Source: Ampullaceana balthica
Lineage: Eukaryota > Mollusca > Gastropoda > Lymnaeidae
Direction: 5' to 3'
DNA: 64,000 nucleotides
NCBI GenBank assembly: GCA_944989445.1
Contig: CALYLW010000210.1
Coordinates: 781,001 to 845,000, forward strand
The notes beneath the pieces were generated by a model. The model searched no databases and had not been told where the DNA came from. It saw only the letters and a program-made list of their open reading frames with translations. Every line of letters starts with the position of its first letter. Position 1 is the first letter of the stretch. Shown piece after piece: positions 1 through 12,560 of the stretch. A program made the position numbers and the translations under genes.

Positions 1-1869
1 GGGGACACTGTCTAGTGAACTACGGGGACACTGGCTAGTGAACTACGGGGACACTGTCTAGTGGATTACGGGGACACTGTCTAGTGGATTACGGGGACAC
101 TGTCTAGTGAACTACGGGGACACTGTCTAGTGGATTACGGGGACACTGTCTAGTGAACTACGGGGACACTGGCTAGTGAACTACGGGGACACTGTCTAGT
201 GGATTACGGGGACATCGGCTAGTGAACTACGGGGATACTGTCTAGTGGATTACGTGGACACTGTCTAGTGGATTACGGGGACACTGGCTAGTGAACTACG
301 GGGACACTGTCTAGTGAACTACGGGGACACTGTCTAGTGGATTACGGGGACACTGTCTACTGAACTACGGGGACCCTGTCTAGTGGACTACGGGGACACT
401 GTCTAGTGGACTACGGGGACACTGTCTAGTGGACTACGGGGACACTGTCTAGTGAACTACGGGGACACTGTCTAGTGGACTACGGGGACACTGTCTAGTG
501 AACTACGGGGACACTGTCTAGTGGACTACAGGGACACTGTCTAGTGGACTACGGGGACACTGTCTAGTGAACTACGGGGACACTGTCTAGTTGACTATGG
601 GGACACTGTCTAGTGAACTACGGCGACACTGTCTAGTGGACTACGGGGACACTGGCTAGTGAACTACGGGGACACTGTCTAGTGGACTACGGGGACACTG
701 TCTAGTGAACTACGGGGACACTGTCTAGTGGACTACGGGGACACTGTCTAGTGGACTACGGGGACAAGGTCTAGTGGACTACGGGGACATTGTCTAGTGG
801 ACTACGGGGACACTCCTAGTGGATTACGGGGACATCGGCTAGTGAACTACGGGGACACTGTCTAGTGGATTACGGGGACATCGGCTAGTGAACTACGGGG
901 ACACTGTCTAGTGGATTACGGGGACACTGTCTAGTGGATTACGGGGACACTGGCTAGTGAACTACGGGGACACTGTCTAGTGAACTACGGGGACACTGTC
1001 TAGTGGATTACGGGGACACTGTCTACTGAACTACGGGGACACTGTCTAGTGGACTACGGGGAAACTGTCTAGTGGACTACGGGGACACTGTCTAGCGGAC
1101 CACGGGGACACTGTCTAGTGAACTACGGGGACACTGTCTAGTGGACTACGGGGACACTGTCTAGTGGACTAAGGGGACACTGGCTAGTGAACTACGGGGA
1201 CACTGTCTAGTGGACTACGGGGACACTGTCAAGTGAACTACGGGGACACTGTCTAGTGGACTACGGGGACACTGTCTAGTGGACTACGGGGACACTGTCT
1301 AGTGGACTACGGGGATACTGTCTAGTGAACTACGGGGACACTGTCTAGTGAACTACGGGGACACTGGATAGTGGATTACGGGGACACGGGCTAGTGGATT
1401 ACGGGGACACGAGCTACTGAACTACGGGGACACGGGCTAGTGAACTACGGGGACACGGGCTAGTGAACTACGGGAATACTGTCTAGTGAACTACGGGGAC
1501 ACGGGCTAGTGAACTACGGGAATACTGTCTAGTGAACTACGGGGACACTGTCTAGTGGATTACGGGGACACTGCTAGTGGATTACGGGGACACTGTCTAG
1601 TGAACTACGGGGACACTGGCTAGTGGATTACGGGGACACTGTCTAGTGAACTACGGGGACACTGTCTAGTGGATTACGGGGACACTGTCTAGTGAACTAC
1701 GGGGACACTGTCTAGTGAACTACGGGGACACTGGCTAGTGGATTACGGGGACACTGGCTAGTTGATTACGGGGACACGAGCTACTGAACTACGGGGACAC
1801 GGGCTAGTGAACTACGGGGACACGGGCTAGTGAACTACGGGGACACTGGCTATTGGACTATGGGGACAC
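1..1869. repeat. 23-bp minisatellite, about 81 copies, open at the left edge
   Basis: Direct repeat whose unit begins GGGGACACTGTCTAGTG and ends with either AACTAC, GACTAC or GATTAC. Variants include GGCTAG for GTCTAG and CATCGG for CACTGT. The array starts at base 1, so its true left end is outside the window. Variant markers (CATCGGCT at 213 and 879; GTCTACTG at 355 and 1021) recur 666 bp apart, which is 29 units minus one base, so part of the array was duplicated as a block. The right third (about 1370-1850) is richer in the CACGGGCTAG variant. Confidence 0.97.
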
Positions 1870-1995
1870 CTCTGATCACAGTGGGTCGTCCGCGAGAGGT
1901 CAAAGATTAATGAAGTAAATTCCAAAAGATAAACTGGTCGTAGGCCCCTTCTCAAACACACGGCCAATGTTTGCCGGTCCGTATTTAATTCCAAT

Positions 1996-3087
1996 CTGTA
2001 CCACTCACGTGTGGGAGAGCTCTGTACCACTCACGTGTGGGATAGCTCTATACCACTCACGTGTGGGAGAGCTCTGTACCACTCACGTGTGGGAGAGCCC
2101 TGTACCACTCACGTGTGGGAGAGCCCTGTACCACTCACGTGTGGGAGAGCTCTGTACCACTCACGTGTGGGAGAGCCCTGTACCACTCACGTGTGGGAGA
2201 GCTCTGTACCACTCACGTGTGGGAGAGCTCTGTACCACTCAGGTGTGGGAGAGCACTATACCACTCACGTGTGGGAGAGCTCTGTACCACTCACGTGTGG
2301 GAGAGCCCTGTACCACTCACGTGTGGGAGAGCTCTGTTCCACTCACGTGTGGGAGAGCTGTGTACCGCTCACGTGTGGGAGAGCTCTGTACCACTCACGT
2401 GTGGGAGAGCCCTGTACCACTCACGTGTGGGAGAGCACTGTACCACTCACGTGAGGGAGAGCCCTGTACCACTCACGTGTGGGAGAGCTGTGTACCACTC
2501 ACGTGTGGGAGAGCCCTGTACCACTCACGTGTGGGAGAGCTGTGTACCGCTCACGTGTGGGAGAGCTCTGTACCACTCACGTGTGGGAGAGCCCTGTACC
2601 ACTCACGTGTGGGAGAGCACTGTACCACTCACGTGAGGGAGAGCCCTGTACCACTCACGTGTGGGAGAGCTGTGTACCACTCACGTGTGGGAGAGCCCTG
2701 TACCACTCACGTGTGGGAGAGCCCTGTACCACTCACGTGTGGGAGAGCACTGTACCACTCACGTGTGGGAGAGCTGTGTACCACTCACGTGAGTGAGAGC
2801 CCTGTACCACTCACGTGAGGGAGAGCTGTGTACCACTCACGTGTGGGAGAGCTCTGTACCACTCACGTGTGGGAGAGCTCTGTACCACTCACGTGTGGGA
2901 GAGCTCTGTACCACTCACGTGTGGGAGAGCTGTGTTCCACTCACGTGTGGGAGAGCCCTGTACCACTCACGTGTGGGAGAGCCCTGTACCACTCACGTGT
3001 GGGTGAGCCCTGTACCACTCACGTGTGGGAGAGCCCTGTACCACCCACGTGTGGGAGAGCCCTGTACCACTCACGTGTGGGAGAGCT
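1996..3087. repeat. 26-bp minisatellite, 42 copies, with CACGTG in nearly every unit
   Basis: The unit contains TACCACTCACGTGTGGGAG followed by AGC and a variable CTCTG, CCCTG, ACTG or TGTG. The length of 1092 bp is exactly 42 x 26. Almost every unit carries the palindromic E-box CACGTG; an early unit (near 2240) has CAGGTG instead. Markers GTGAGGGAGA (2451, 2633 and, as GTGAGG, 2815) and TGTACCGCTC (2361, 2543) recur at 182 bp, showing a seven-unit higher-order repeat. No stop falls in any forward frame, so several open frames of up to 283 codons overlap here. They are artefacts of the repeat. Confidence 0.97.
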
Positions 3088-4023
3088 ATTGGAGTCCATC
3101 TTGTGCTGTCTGTTCCACGGGGAAAAGATTTAAAATTTAAATAAGGTGAGACGAGTGACGGGTGATCACCATTTTAATACCATCTGTTTCAAACTTGAGA
3201 CATTCATTTTCTCCTAGAGTTATCAGCCCGCACTCCAAACATTGACAAGATCAATAAAGGGGCATCAATCCTGCCTCCACAAAGATAAAACACGGATTCA
3301 CTCCCTTGGCCTAAACATAACACTGAATTTTTGCATAGTTCTAACACAGTCTGATCTCCTAGTAACCGATCTCTTAGTGTTGATGGACATTTAGTGAAAC
3401 TATCTTCTCAAAGTCATGGTGGTTATACTTTTAGGACTTAAATACAAATGTAATACTGTAACCATTCTCAATGACTTGGTTGCACTGCTACAAATGAGTA
3501 GTCTCCGTTTAAGGAAAATAAACCAATATTTCTATTCATTTAAATTGTGCACAATCATTAGATTTCCCATTTCGTCATCATTTAAGAAATAATTTGACGT
3601 CATCACTTTCGGTTGTTTCCGGTTTCATGTTTCTCTCAGGGATATCGTTCAATTTTCAGTTATGAAAAGACATCCTCGGAAAATTGTCTGAGTTAATTTT
3701 GGAAAGCTTTATTTGAAATGTTCAAATTGCTTTTATTTTAAAAATAAAGTTTTATTAGGCTACAAATGATCGGGTTGTATCAGGGCGCAGTACTAAGTAT
3801 TGTAGATCTAAACACTGTTCTTAAAGCTCTTAAACATTACAACGTTTATGATAGATGCAAAATTTATCAATGCTAAAATCTAGGATTAGAAAGAATTTTA
3901 AAAATTTTCTCTACAAACTATCATCATATAGCTGGGGAAATAATTTATCCTGAAAATCATATTATACATAGATATATAAGAAGAATAAATACATTTTAAA
4001 AATCTATTACTTTTTTGAAATAT
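3088..4023. other. AT-rich spacer, no gene seen
   Basis: Unique-looking AT-rich DNA between the 26-bp array and a SINE. I see no open frame of note, no inverted termini and no tandem repeat. Confidence 0.6.
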
Positions 4024-4243
4024 CTGGATAGCGAAGTCAAAAGTGCGCTCGCCTCACAAGCTGAGGGGCGTGAGATCGAGCCCACGTTAAAGCCACTATA
4101 AAAATGTTGATGAATGACTAACGCTAAGAAAGTCCTCCGCTGACCTGGAGAGGGATGGGCACCGCTAGGGTCTAACAAGCCCGAGAATGTTTCTAATGGA
4201 AACATTAGAAAACCCTACGACCACAAAAAGAAGTTATGGGACT
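4024..4243 (+). mobile_element. tRNA-derived SINE, family 1, copy 1
   Basis: The head CTGGATAGCGAAGTCAAAAG resembles an RNA polymerase III A box, and GAGATCGAGCCC about 35 bases later resembles a B box. The body then reads through GACCTGGAGAGG, and the copy ends near CCCTACGACCAC. The reverse complement of 45355-45578 aligns along the whole length, including the head, the CTGACCTGGAGAGG block and the CTACGACCACG end. Two dispersed copies of about 220 bp in opposite orientation with a tRNA-like head are what a SINE predicts. I did not find a clean target duplication. Confidence 0.8.
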
Positions 4244-6025
4244 AAAAAAAATTATAATAATTTATTATTCCATCCGCGCAATAGGCATACGATTAAGAAT
4301 AAGAAGCAGTTGATGTTAAAATAAGATAAATAACTTGATTATTGAAAAGTGTATAAGTTATTGTCAATATTTTAAATTTTAAGTGTTTTTCCCTCTTTAA
4401 TGTGTTTTCCCCTCTTTACTATCAGAAATTTTTTTTCAAATATAAAGAAAAAATAAATATAACATCATAATTATCTTTGTAAATATCTTTCTTAATTTTC
4501 TTTTACTTTTTAAAAAAATATAAACTTTGTTTTTTACAAGTCGTAGAAACTTTAGTTTCTGTTTACGATGAGTTTCACACTAGACAAATGGTAACACTAA
4601 GAATGCTACCATGATGAGGTGTTTGACTTTTAAACTTTTCCACACCAACTGTGCTGTTAGTTAGTTATTCAGTCCAATACTTCAGAAAAGCTATAGGAAA
4701 TGAAACATTTAGTAGCAAGTGATTAACCTTTTAATTAACATAAGTAATGTTTTTATATTTATAAGTAGACAATAAAAGTTACTGAAGTACACAAACATTC
4801 GACTCTTCAACCGTTAGTTCCGGTTATAATTTTTATTTTAAGTTTTGAAAAATTATTTCCAGGGACTCACTCAAAGTTTTGGTAATGAAAAATAGAATTT
4901 TGATATGCAAAAAGTAAACTTTTGTAGAATATTAACTTCAAAACAGGTCCACAAAAATGCCTTAAATGTTATAATTTTAAGGTGCAAACAAAACAACTTG
5001 GACTAAAATACGAAAAGATCACATGATTTATTACACACGAAACTCATTCAGGTCTTATTCAAGGTTTCATTGAAAATGACCTTGTAGTTATAAAAAGTAA
5101 GCAAATAAGACTTGAAGTGCCACTTAGTGAAACATCAGTTCCTGAATATTTTGAAAGCCATGCGTTATTTTTTTTAAATATGTGACTAAAATTCCTCTCG
5201 GGGTCCGCTTTACATTTATATCTGAGGCAGAGTTTCTCTTCCTTGACATTATCCAATAAACCCTTACACCCCCCCTCAACCCAGATCACCCCATCCCCAA
5301 CCCCTCAACCCCCCCATCCAAAAAAAACCCACCCCACTTCCGGTGCCAGTTTTGGTGTAACCCGTTCCTATTTAGTCAGGTGCTCTCCATTGATCGCCTG
5401 TCGCTGGGACAAAAAGAGCTCCACAACTTGTGGGCCACAAGTATCCCGAGAGATGGGGCAGGATTGGCGACGATGGGCAAATACCAATTTTCTTTTCCTC
5501 GGGTGGAAAAAAAAGTGTATGGACGGGGGTGGGGCGTGGTAGGCTGGTGGTCGGACAAGAAATGCTAACACCGGGCAGCTTTCAAAGTTGTCCCAACACT
5601 GTGGTCAATCGGTCAAGTGATGGTCAGAGAACAGCTCCCGGCCGGCTGAAAATATTTGTGAAAATAATTGAATGCTAACGAAGTCTATCATAACAGATTG
5701 TAAGAAAATTGGCTTGAGATACGGTCCGCGGGGGAGGGGGAGGGTGCATTTCGTTTAAAGAGTTAGGTATATGTACTGTAAAGTGTGTTCCAGAACAAAT
5801 CGTGTGATCTATTTCGTCATAAACTGAGGAGTTATATGTACTACCCGCCTCATTTTGACTACTTCTATTTTAAGTTTAATATATTTCATGAATTGTAATT
5901 GGATTTAAAAAAAAAGATTAATCGTTTATTTACTCTATCATTTTTTAAATAGTATTTAGTTCCAACTTCTCAAATGATCTATTACATTCCGCTTTTTACC
6001 GAACTAAATATATCTCTTTAATGTG
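4244..6025. other. Spacer with AT-rich and C-rich stretches, no gene seen
   Basis: 4244-5230 is strongly AT-rich. 5265-5340 is a C/A-rich tract with several runs of C. 5340-5740 has more balanced composition with short overlapping open frames on both strands (longest about 99 codons at 5243-5542) but no recognisable protein. Confidence 0.5.
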
Positions 6026-6033
6026 ATCTACAT

Positions 6034-6223
6034 CAGTGCTTCTCAAACTTTTTAGTATGGCGGACCGGCAGGAATTTTTTTCCATTGCACCAGGGACCGG
6101 TGCACTATTTTCCCTGCACTGACAATTTTTGCTGTCCTTTTTTTTTGGAGAACATCTGCGGACTGGCAGCGGATGGCCCACGGACCGGCACCGGTCCGCG
6201 GACCACCACTTTGAGAAGCACTG
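6034..6223. mobile_element. hAT-type MITE, 190 bp, perfect 8-bp target duplication
   Basis: The termini are inverted repeats with 14 exact bases, CAGTGCTTCTCAAA on the left and its complement on the right. ATCTACAT is duplicated immediately outside both ends (6026-6033 and 6224-6231). A CAGTG terminus plus an 8-bp duplication is the hAT signature. The interior has no coding capacity and includes GC-rich subterminal sequence with the near-palindrome GGACCGGCACCGGTCC near the right end. The intact duplication and close termini suggest a fairly young, non-autonomous insertion. Confidence 0.93.
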
Positions 6224-6231
6224 ATCTACAT

Positions 6232-7748
6232 GACAGCGATATGTTACAATGTTACTGCGCTCTTGCCACTAATTTGTAACGTGATTTGTGGTCTAACCAC
6301 AATGTTTTGTTGTGGTCGCTTTGCTCTACACAGGTATTTGGATTTTTAAAATGAATCTTCCATGAAGTAGTGCGCCTTTTTGTGGGCGAAATAAATCCGT
6401 TAGAACTGGTGTATGGATACAATTTCCATGAACTACAATAAATTATTTATGATGTATTTTCATTTTTCTTAAACTGGCATCATACAACTGAAGAAACTAA
6501 AGCAAACGCAGGTTAAACGAATATTAAGGTGGAAAAATTAACTTTCATTATTTCATTTTGTATTAACATTCATGCTCTGAATTGTTTTATCTATAAGGCT
6601 AACAATCGGTGGGAAGTCACCTAAGTGTTCATAGGCGGGTGGCATGTTAAGAGTTTTCACCAATGATGTTTTTGATGTTCCGGTTTTATACCTCAAAGAT
6701 TCCATTTCGATACCTCAAACAAATAGCTCGCGTCCAGAAGATCAAAAGAGCTGCTTCAAAACGTTGAAGAAAGTGACAGCTGACGTAGCAATGACCTGCC
6801 TCGACACGTTGAAGAAAGTGGCAGCTGAGGTAGCTCTGAAACCCGTCGTCAACGCGGCTCCATTTTCTCCCCCCGATCAGAGCTAATCACCGGTCGAAAA
6901 AAAAACACCGAAGGGAACAGGAATTGCTTCCCCTTGGTCTCGATGGGGAGCTCGGATTTCATTGGCTAGTTAGTCGCCATGGCACCTGCGTGCTTACCCC
7001 GTTGTCAGGTGGCATTACGGGGAGGGGGAATCAAGGCGGCCCCTAGAAGTGTTGAATCGGAAAGAAAATATGGTTTTGATTATACAGTGTTTGTTGTGAC
7101 ACTTTGTCTGACTGGAGTTGCGTGGACTTTAAGCCTCTTTTTAAAAAATGTATATGTACTTCAGCTCACCAAGGAGGAAAATTTGGATATTTTTTTCTTT
7201 CTTTTTAATTTATACATAGCATACGCACAAATTGAAGATGATATTTTCTTGAAACAACAAAAGTGGATCATTACCTGGTGTATGTTTATTTTAAAAACTT
7301 TTCTCGTAGTTCTTCACTAAAAAATTATCTTCAAGTGATTTATTCAAGATCTCGGTGGAGATAAATGATGGTCAAAGTATATGCAAGGTCCTTTTTTTAC
7401 ATGGCATCACTTTCAATATTGGTCCTTTTTTACATTGGCATCCCTTTCAGTACTTTTTAATCAATTTGATTGAATTCCTCGTATTGTCCTTTTGTTTTAG
7501 TTATATCTTGTAATAGGACCTTCAACCCATCCCATTTATCAATGGGAGTGAAGATGTGGACAACTTTATCCTTTCGCTGACAGTTGATGTTACCGAAAAC
7601 AAGTTTATTAAAAAAGGAAATAACGCAGACAAGACACAGTAAAATTCTGATTCTATAAAATATATATCGAGAACTCCGTCTTACTTGATAATCGACAATA
7701 CAAAATTTACACGCACAACAAAAACACAACAAAAAACGTGTTTTCATC
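6232..7748. other. Spacer with two weak open frames
   Basis: Two forward open frames occur at 6644-6886 (80 codons) and 6979-7320 (113 codons). The first contains a 45-bp direct duplication (near 6759 and 6804) that begins ACGTTGAAGAAAGTG in both copies, giving a repeated TLKKV segment. The second has hydrophobic stretches in its C-terminal half. Neither matches a family I know, and the local sequence becomes AT-rich inside the second frame. I do not annotate them as genes, but they are the least implausible non-repeat frames in the left part of the window. Confidence 0.35.
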
Positions 7749-7921
7749 TGCCCTACATCCACTGCCCTACATCCACTGCCCTACATCCACTGCCCTACAC
7801 CCACTGCCCTACATCCACTGCCTACATCCACTGGCCTACATCCACTGCCCTACATCCACTGCCCTACATCCACTGCCCTACATCCACTGCCCTACATCCA
7901 CTGCCCTACATCCACTGCCCT
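7749..7921. repeat. 14-bp minisatellite, about 12 copies
   Basis: Direct repeats of TGCCCTACATCCAC, nearly perfect. One unit has CACCCAC, one lacks two bases and one has GGCC. The boundaries with AT-rich flanks are abrupt. Confidence 0.95.
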
Positions 7922-8440
7922 CTCTTCACGTACGATATTTGTGAGCTCAACTCTCTGAAATGTATTTTTGACTGTGTGGAATATATGAGCTTAAATAATT
8001 GTATTTTTCTGAAAAACAGTACAATAATTTTATTTCATTTTGTCTCACAGTAATAATTTAGTTAATTGAAATTTTAATTTTGTCTTTGACTGATAACTGA
8101 GTCAAGACAGCTTTTCTCGTCCCTGGATTTAAATACTTGAGCTTAACATTAAAATAAAACACTAGAACATTAACTAAATGATTAAGAACAATCATCGTGT
8201 TTAAGTTAAGTGATAGCGTTTACAATGTGAATATAGGGAAAATGCAACTGTCTTTTATGTAGCTAGTTCGTATTGACATTGGCAGTGATAGTATTCATAT
8301 CACCTATTAGATATTTAATGTAATTCTTTGCAATAGTTTTTGTCAAGCTGTTAGATTACACAATAATCAAGGGAATGTTTTTCCCTGAGTTGTAAAATGT
8401 AAATTTTTAAATTGTTTCTTCAATTTTTTTTTAAATTTAA
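7922..8440. other. AT-rich spacer, nothing recognised
   Basis: AT-rich sequence between two tandem arrays. I see no coding potential or inverted termini. Confidence 0.5.
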
Positions 8441-8463
8441 ATAATAACAATAATAATAATAAC

Positions 8464-8546
<83 letters not shown>

Positions 8547-8587
8547 TAATAACAATAATAATAATAATAATAATAATAACAATAATT
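8441..8587. repeat. (TAA)n microsatellite
   Basis: About 49 trinucleotides of AAT/TAA with scattered AAC interruptions at both ends and a pure core near 8471-8541. Confidence 0.97.
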
Positions 8588-10008
8588 ATTTGTTAAAACT
8601 CGATGATCTTAAAACGTTTGGAAATTTCCATCATGAATACGTCATTTAAAGCAAATTCGAGATAAAGTTTTGTAATTTTTCATTAAAAACAAATTTTCTT
8701 TACTTGTTTTATTATATTTTATTTTATTGCGTTCTTTTGGACGATGATCTTATATCATAATTAGAAAGGTTGTTGTTTTTTTTGTTTTTTTAAAATGAGT
8801 GTTTTTTTTTAATTCGGTAAGAATTATAAAGCAACATACTTTCAGCATTCAATTGTTAACAAAATTAAAAAGAAATAAAATGTTAATTAAAAATAAATGT
8901 CAATGTTTATGTTTACACCACTAAAAGAAGAATTATTATTTAGCGTCATTATTTAACACCCATGATTTTCATTAATTTTTCATTTTAATTTTAATTTTTC
9001 TAAAGGAATTTTAAAAAAGCTTGAATATAGAAAAGCAAATATTTATTTTTTATGATAGTCAACCATACAAATAAATCGATGATTATAAATATATCAATTT
9101 TTAGAATCTTTATTAACAATGTAACCCTCCATTTATTCATAAACCAGTGCCAGGAAGCATCATTTATATTTTCTGACACTGATAATTTGGTCATTACCAC
9201 ATTATTTTATATATGATTGTGAAAATTACTGGCAGGCTTACAAATATCTTTCTTACATTTCAGTCACCATTATAACTGTAAGTCGACATAATAAAACTGA
9301 TGAAAAGTGCCCCCATATCAAAACAGAAAATAATATAAAATAAATTTAAATATACATTTTAACAAACGGGCCTACCAAGAACTACAAATAAGAAATATTG
9401 AATTAAAAGAGACATTTCAGGACGTTCTAATTACATAAAAATGTGTTGTTTTCAAGGAAGCCTATTTAAAAAAAAATTCTAGTAAATGTTGGATTGTATT
9501 TTTTCTTCAATTTTTATGGGACTTGGAATCGTGGAAATTTAGTTGGATAGAGAACTGACATTTGAATGAATATATATATATTTGGAATTTAGTGAAAATA
9601 TGTCTTTTAAAAATATTTACCAAATGACTAAAGAGATTTTTTTTTAAATTACCCACACAACATAGTCTGCACCATTCACAGACGCAAAGTTTCAACACTC
9701 ACAAATTCACCCATGATTAAATCAAGGGAAAAAATGCCTTTAAAAAAACTAGCTTGAAAATCAATCTCCAACTGTTGCCCAAGTCGTTTCTGTCTGCAAC
9801 AGTCTGACAGAGAACTCCTAACAGTCGCCCAGATCGACTAAAAAGTCCTCTCATATTTCCTCGGTAATTGGTTATTGGCTCGTCTGCTGACAACTTGTGT
9901 CAACCTGAAGAATAGACTGACAGAAAGAATAGACTGACAGAAAGGTCATCGACTCGATATCCCAATCAAAGTGCACAAATAATCTTTAGACACATGTCCA
10001 ACTGCCCG
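8588..10008. other. AT-rich spacer, no gene seen
   Basis: Very AT-rich to about 9760. 9760-10008 is more balanced, with short local repeats (AGTCGTTTC, AGTCGCCCAG; AATAGACTGACAGAAAG twice near 9911-9943). No gene or transposon recognised. Confidence 0.5.
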
Positions 10009-12560
10009 GAGTCAAACCTGTCAATAGCGATGATAGAGTAAAACCTGCCAATAGTGATGTTAGAGTCAAACCTTTCAATAGTGATGTTAGAGTCAAACCT
10101 TCCAATAGCGATGTTAGAGTCAAACCTTTCAATAGCGATGTTAGAGTCAAACCTTTCAATAGCGATGTTAGAGTCAAACCTTCCAATAGCGATGTTAGAG
10201 TCAAACCTTTCAATAGCGATGTTAGAGTCAAACCTTTCAATAGCGATGTTAGAGTCAAACCTTTCAATAGCGATGTTAGAGTCAAACCTTTCAATAGCGA
10301 TGTTAGAGTCAAACCTTTCAATAGCGATGTTAGAGTCAAACCTTTCAATAGCGATGTTAGAGTCAAACCTTTCAATAGCGATGTTAGAGTCAAACCTTTC
10401 AATAGAGATGTTAGAGTCAAACCTTTCAATAGCGATGTTAGAGTCAAACCTTTCAATAGCGATGTTAGAGTCAAACCTTTCAATAGCGATGTTAGAGTCA
10501 AACCTTTCAATAGTGATGTTAGAGTCACACCTTTCAATAGCGATGTTAGAGTCAAACCTTTCAATAGCGATGTTAGAGTCACACCTTTCAATAGCGATGT
10601 TAGAGTCAAACCTTTCAATAGCGATGTTAGAGTCAAACCTTTCAATAGTGATGTTAGAGTCAAACCTTTCAATAGTGATGTTAGAGTCAAACCTTTCAAT
10701 AGCGATGTTAGAGTCAAACCTTTCAATAGTGATGTTAGAGTCAAACCTTTCAATAGCGATGTTAGAGTCAAACCTTTCAATAGCGATGTTAGAGTCACAC
10801 CTTTCAATAGTGATGTTAGAGTCAAACCTTTCAATAGCGATGTTAGAGTCACACCTTTCAATAGCGATGTTAGAGTCAAACCTTTCAATAGCGATGTTAG
10901 AGTCAAACCTTTCAATAGCGATGTTAGAGTCAAACCTTCCAATAGCGATGTTAGAGTCAAACCTTTCAATAGCGATGTTAGAGTCAAACCTTTCAATAGC
11001 GATGTTAGAGTCAAACCTTTCAATAGCGATGTTAGAGTCAAACCTTTCAATAGCGATGTTAGAGTCAAACCTTTCAATAGCGATGTTAGAGTCAAACCTT
11101 TCAATAGCGATGTTAGAGTCAAACCTTTCAATAGCGATGTTAGAGTCAAACCTTTCAATAGAGATGTTAGAGTCAAACCTTTCAATAGCGATGTTAGAGT
11201 CAAACCTTTCAATAGCGATGTTAGAGTCAAACCTTTCAATAGCGATGTTAGAGTCAAACCTTTCAATAGTGATGTTAGAGTCACACCTTTCAATAGCGAT
11301 GTTAGAGTCAAACCTTTCAATAGCGATGTTAGAGTCACACCTTTCAATAGCGATGTTAGAGTCAAACCTTTCAATAGCGATGTTAGAGTCAAACCTTTCA
11401 ATAGTGATGTTAGAGTCAAACCTTTCAATAGTGATGTTAGAGTCAAACCTTTCAATAGCGATGTTAGAGTCAAACCTTTCAATAGTGATGTTAGAGTCAA
11501 ACCTTTCAATAGCGATGTTAGAGTCAAACCTTTCAATAGCGATGTTAGAGTCACACCTTTCAATAGTGATGTTAGAGTCAAACCTTTCAATAGCGATGTT
11601 AGAGTCACACCTTTCAATAGCGATGTTAGAGTCAAACCTTTCAATAGCGATGTTAGAGTCAAACCTTTCAATAGTGATGTTAGAGTCAAACCTTTCAATA
11701 GTGATGTTAGAGTCAAACCTTTCAATAGCGATGTTAGTGTCAAACCTTTCAATAGTGATGTTAGAGTCAACCCTTCCAATAGCGATGTTAGAGTCAAACC
11801 TTTCAATAGTGATGTTAGAGTCAAACCTTTCAATAGTGATGTTAGAGTCAAACCTTTCAATAGCGATGTTAGAGTCAAACCTTTCAATAGTGATGTTAGA
11901 GTCAAACCTTTCAATAGTGATGTTAGAGTCAAACCTTTCAATAGTGATGTTAGAGTCAAACCTTTCAATAGTGATGTTAGAGTCAAACCTTTCAATAGTG
12001 ATGTTAGAGTCAAACCTTTCAATAGTGATGTTAGAGTCAAACCTTTCAATAGCGATGTTAGAGTCAAACCTTTCAATAGTGATGTTAGAGTCAAACCTTT
12101 CAATAGCGATGTTAGAGTCAAACCTTTCAATAGTGATGTTAGAGTCAAACCTTTCAATAGCGATGTTAGAGTCAACCCTTCCAATAGCGATGTTAGAGTC
12201 AACCCTTCCAATAGCGATGTTAGAGTCAAACCTTTCAATAGTGATGTTAGAGTCACACCTTTCAATAGCGATGTTAGAGTCAAACCTTTCAATAGCGATG
12301 TTAGAGTCAAACCTTTCAATAGTGATGTTAGAGTCAAACCTTTCAATAGCGATGTTAGAGTCAAACCTTTCAATAGCGATGTTAGAGTCAAACCTTTCAA
12401 TAGCGATGTTAGAGTCAAACCTTTCAATAGCGATGTTAGAGTCAAACCTGCCAATAGCGATGTTAGAGTCAAACCTTTCAATAGCGATGTTAGAGTCACA
12501 CCTTTCAATAGTGATGTTAGAGTCACACCTTTCAATAGCGATGTTAGAATCTAACCTATT
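10009..12560. repeat. 27-bp minisatellite, about 94 copies, with nested 756-bp block duplication
   Basis: The unit contains GATGTTAGAGTCAAACC followed by TTTCAATAGC, with binary variants AGC/AGT, CAAACC/CACACC and TTTCAA/TTCCAA. The unit is nine codons long, so both strands stay open throughout (837 codons forward, 849 reverse). These frames are products of the repeat, not evidence of a gene. The rare variant AATAGAGATG occurs at 10401 and 11157, exactly 756 bp or 28 units apart, with matching neighbours for many units on both sides. A ten-unit (270-bp) sub-duplication is visible within the block. Decayed units continue to about 12650. Confidence 0.97.

Noticed and set aside
1967..3140. Overlapping forward open frames of up to 283 codons in the 26-bp array
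   Set aside because: All three frames encode the same cycling peptide because the unit lacks stops in every frame. There is no other coding evidence.
8367..8582. Poly-leucine frame
   Set aside because: Translation of a (TAA)n microsatellite on the reverse strand.
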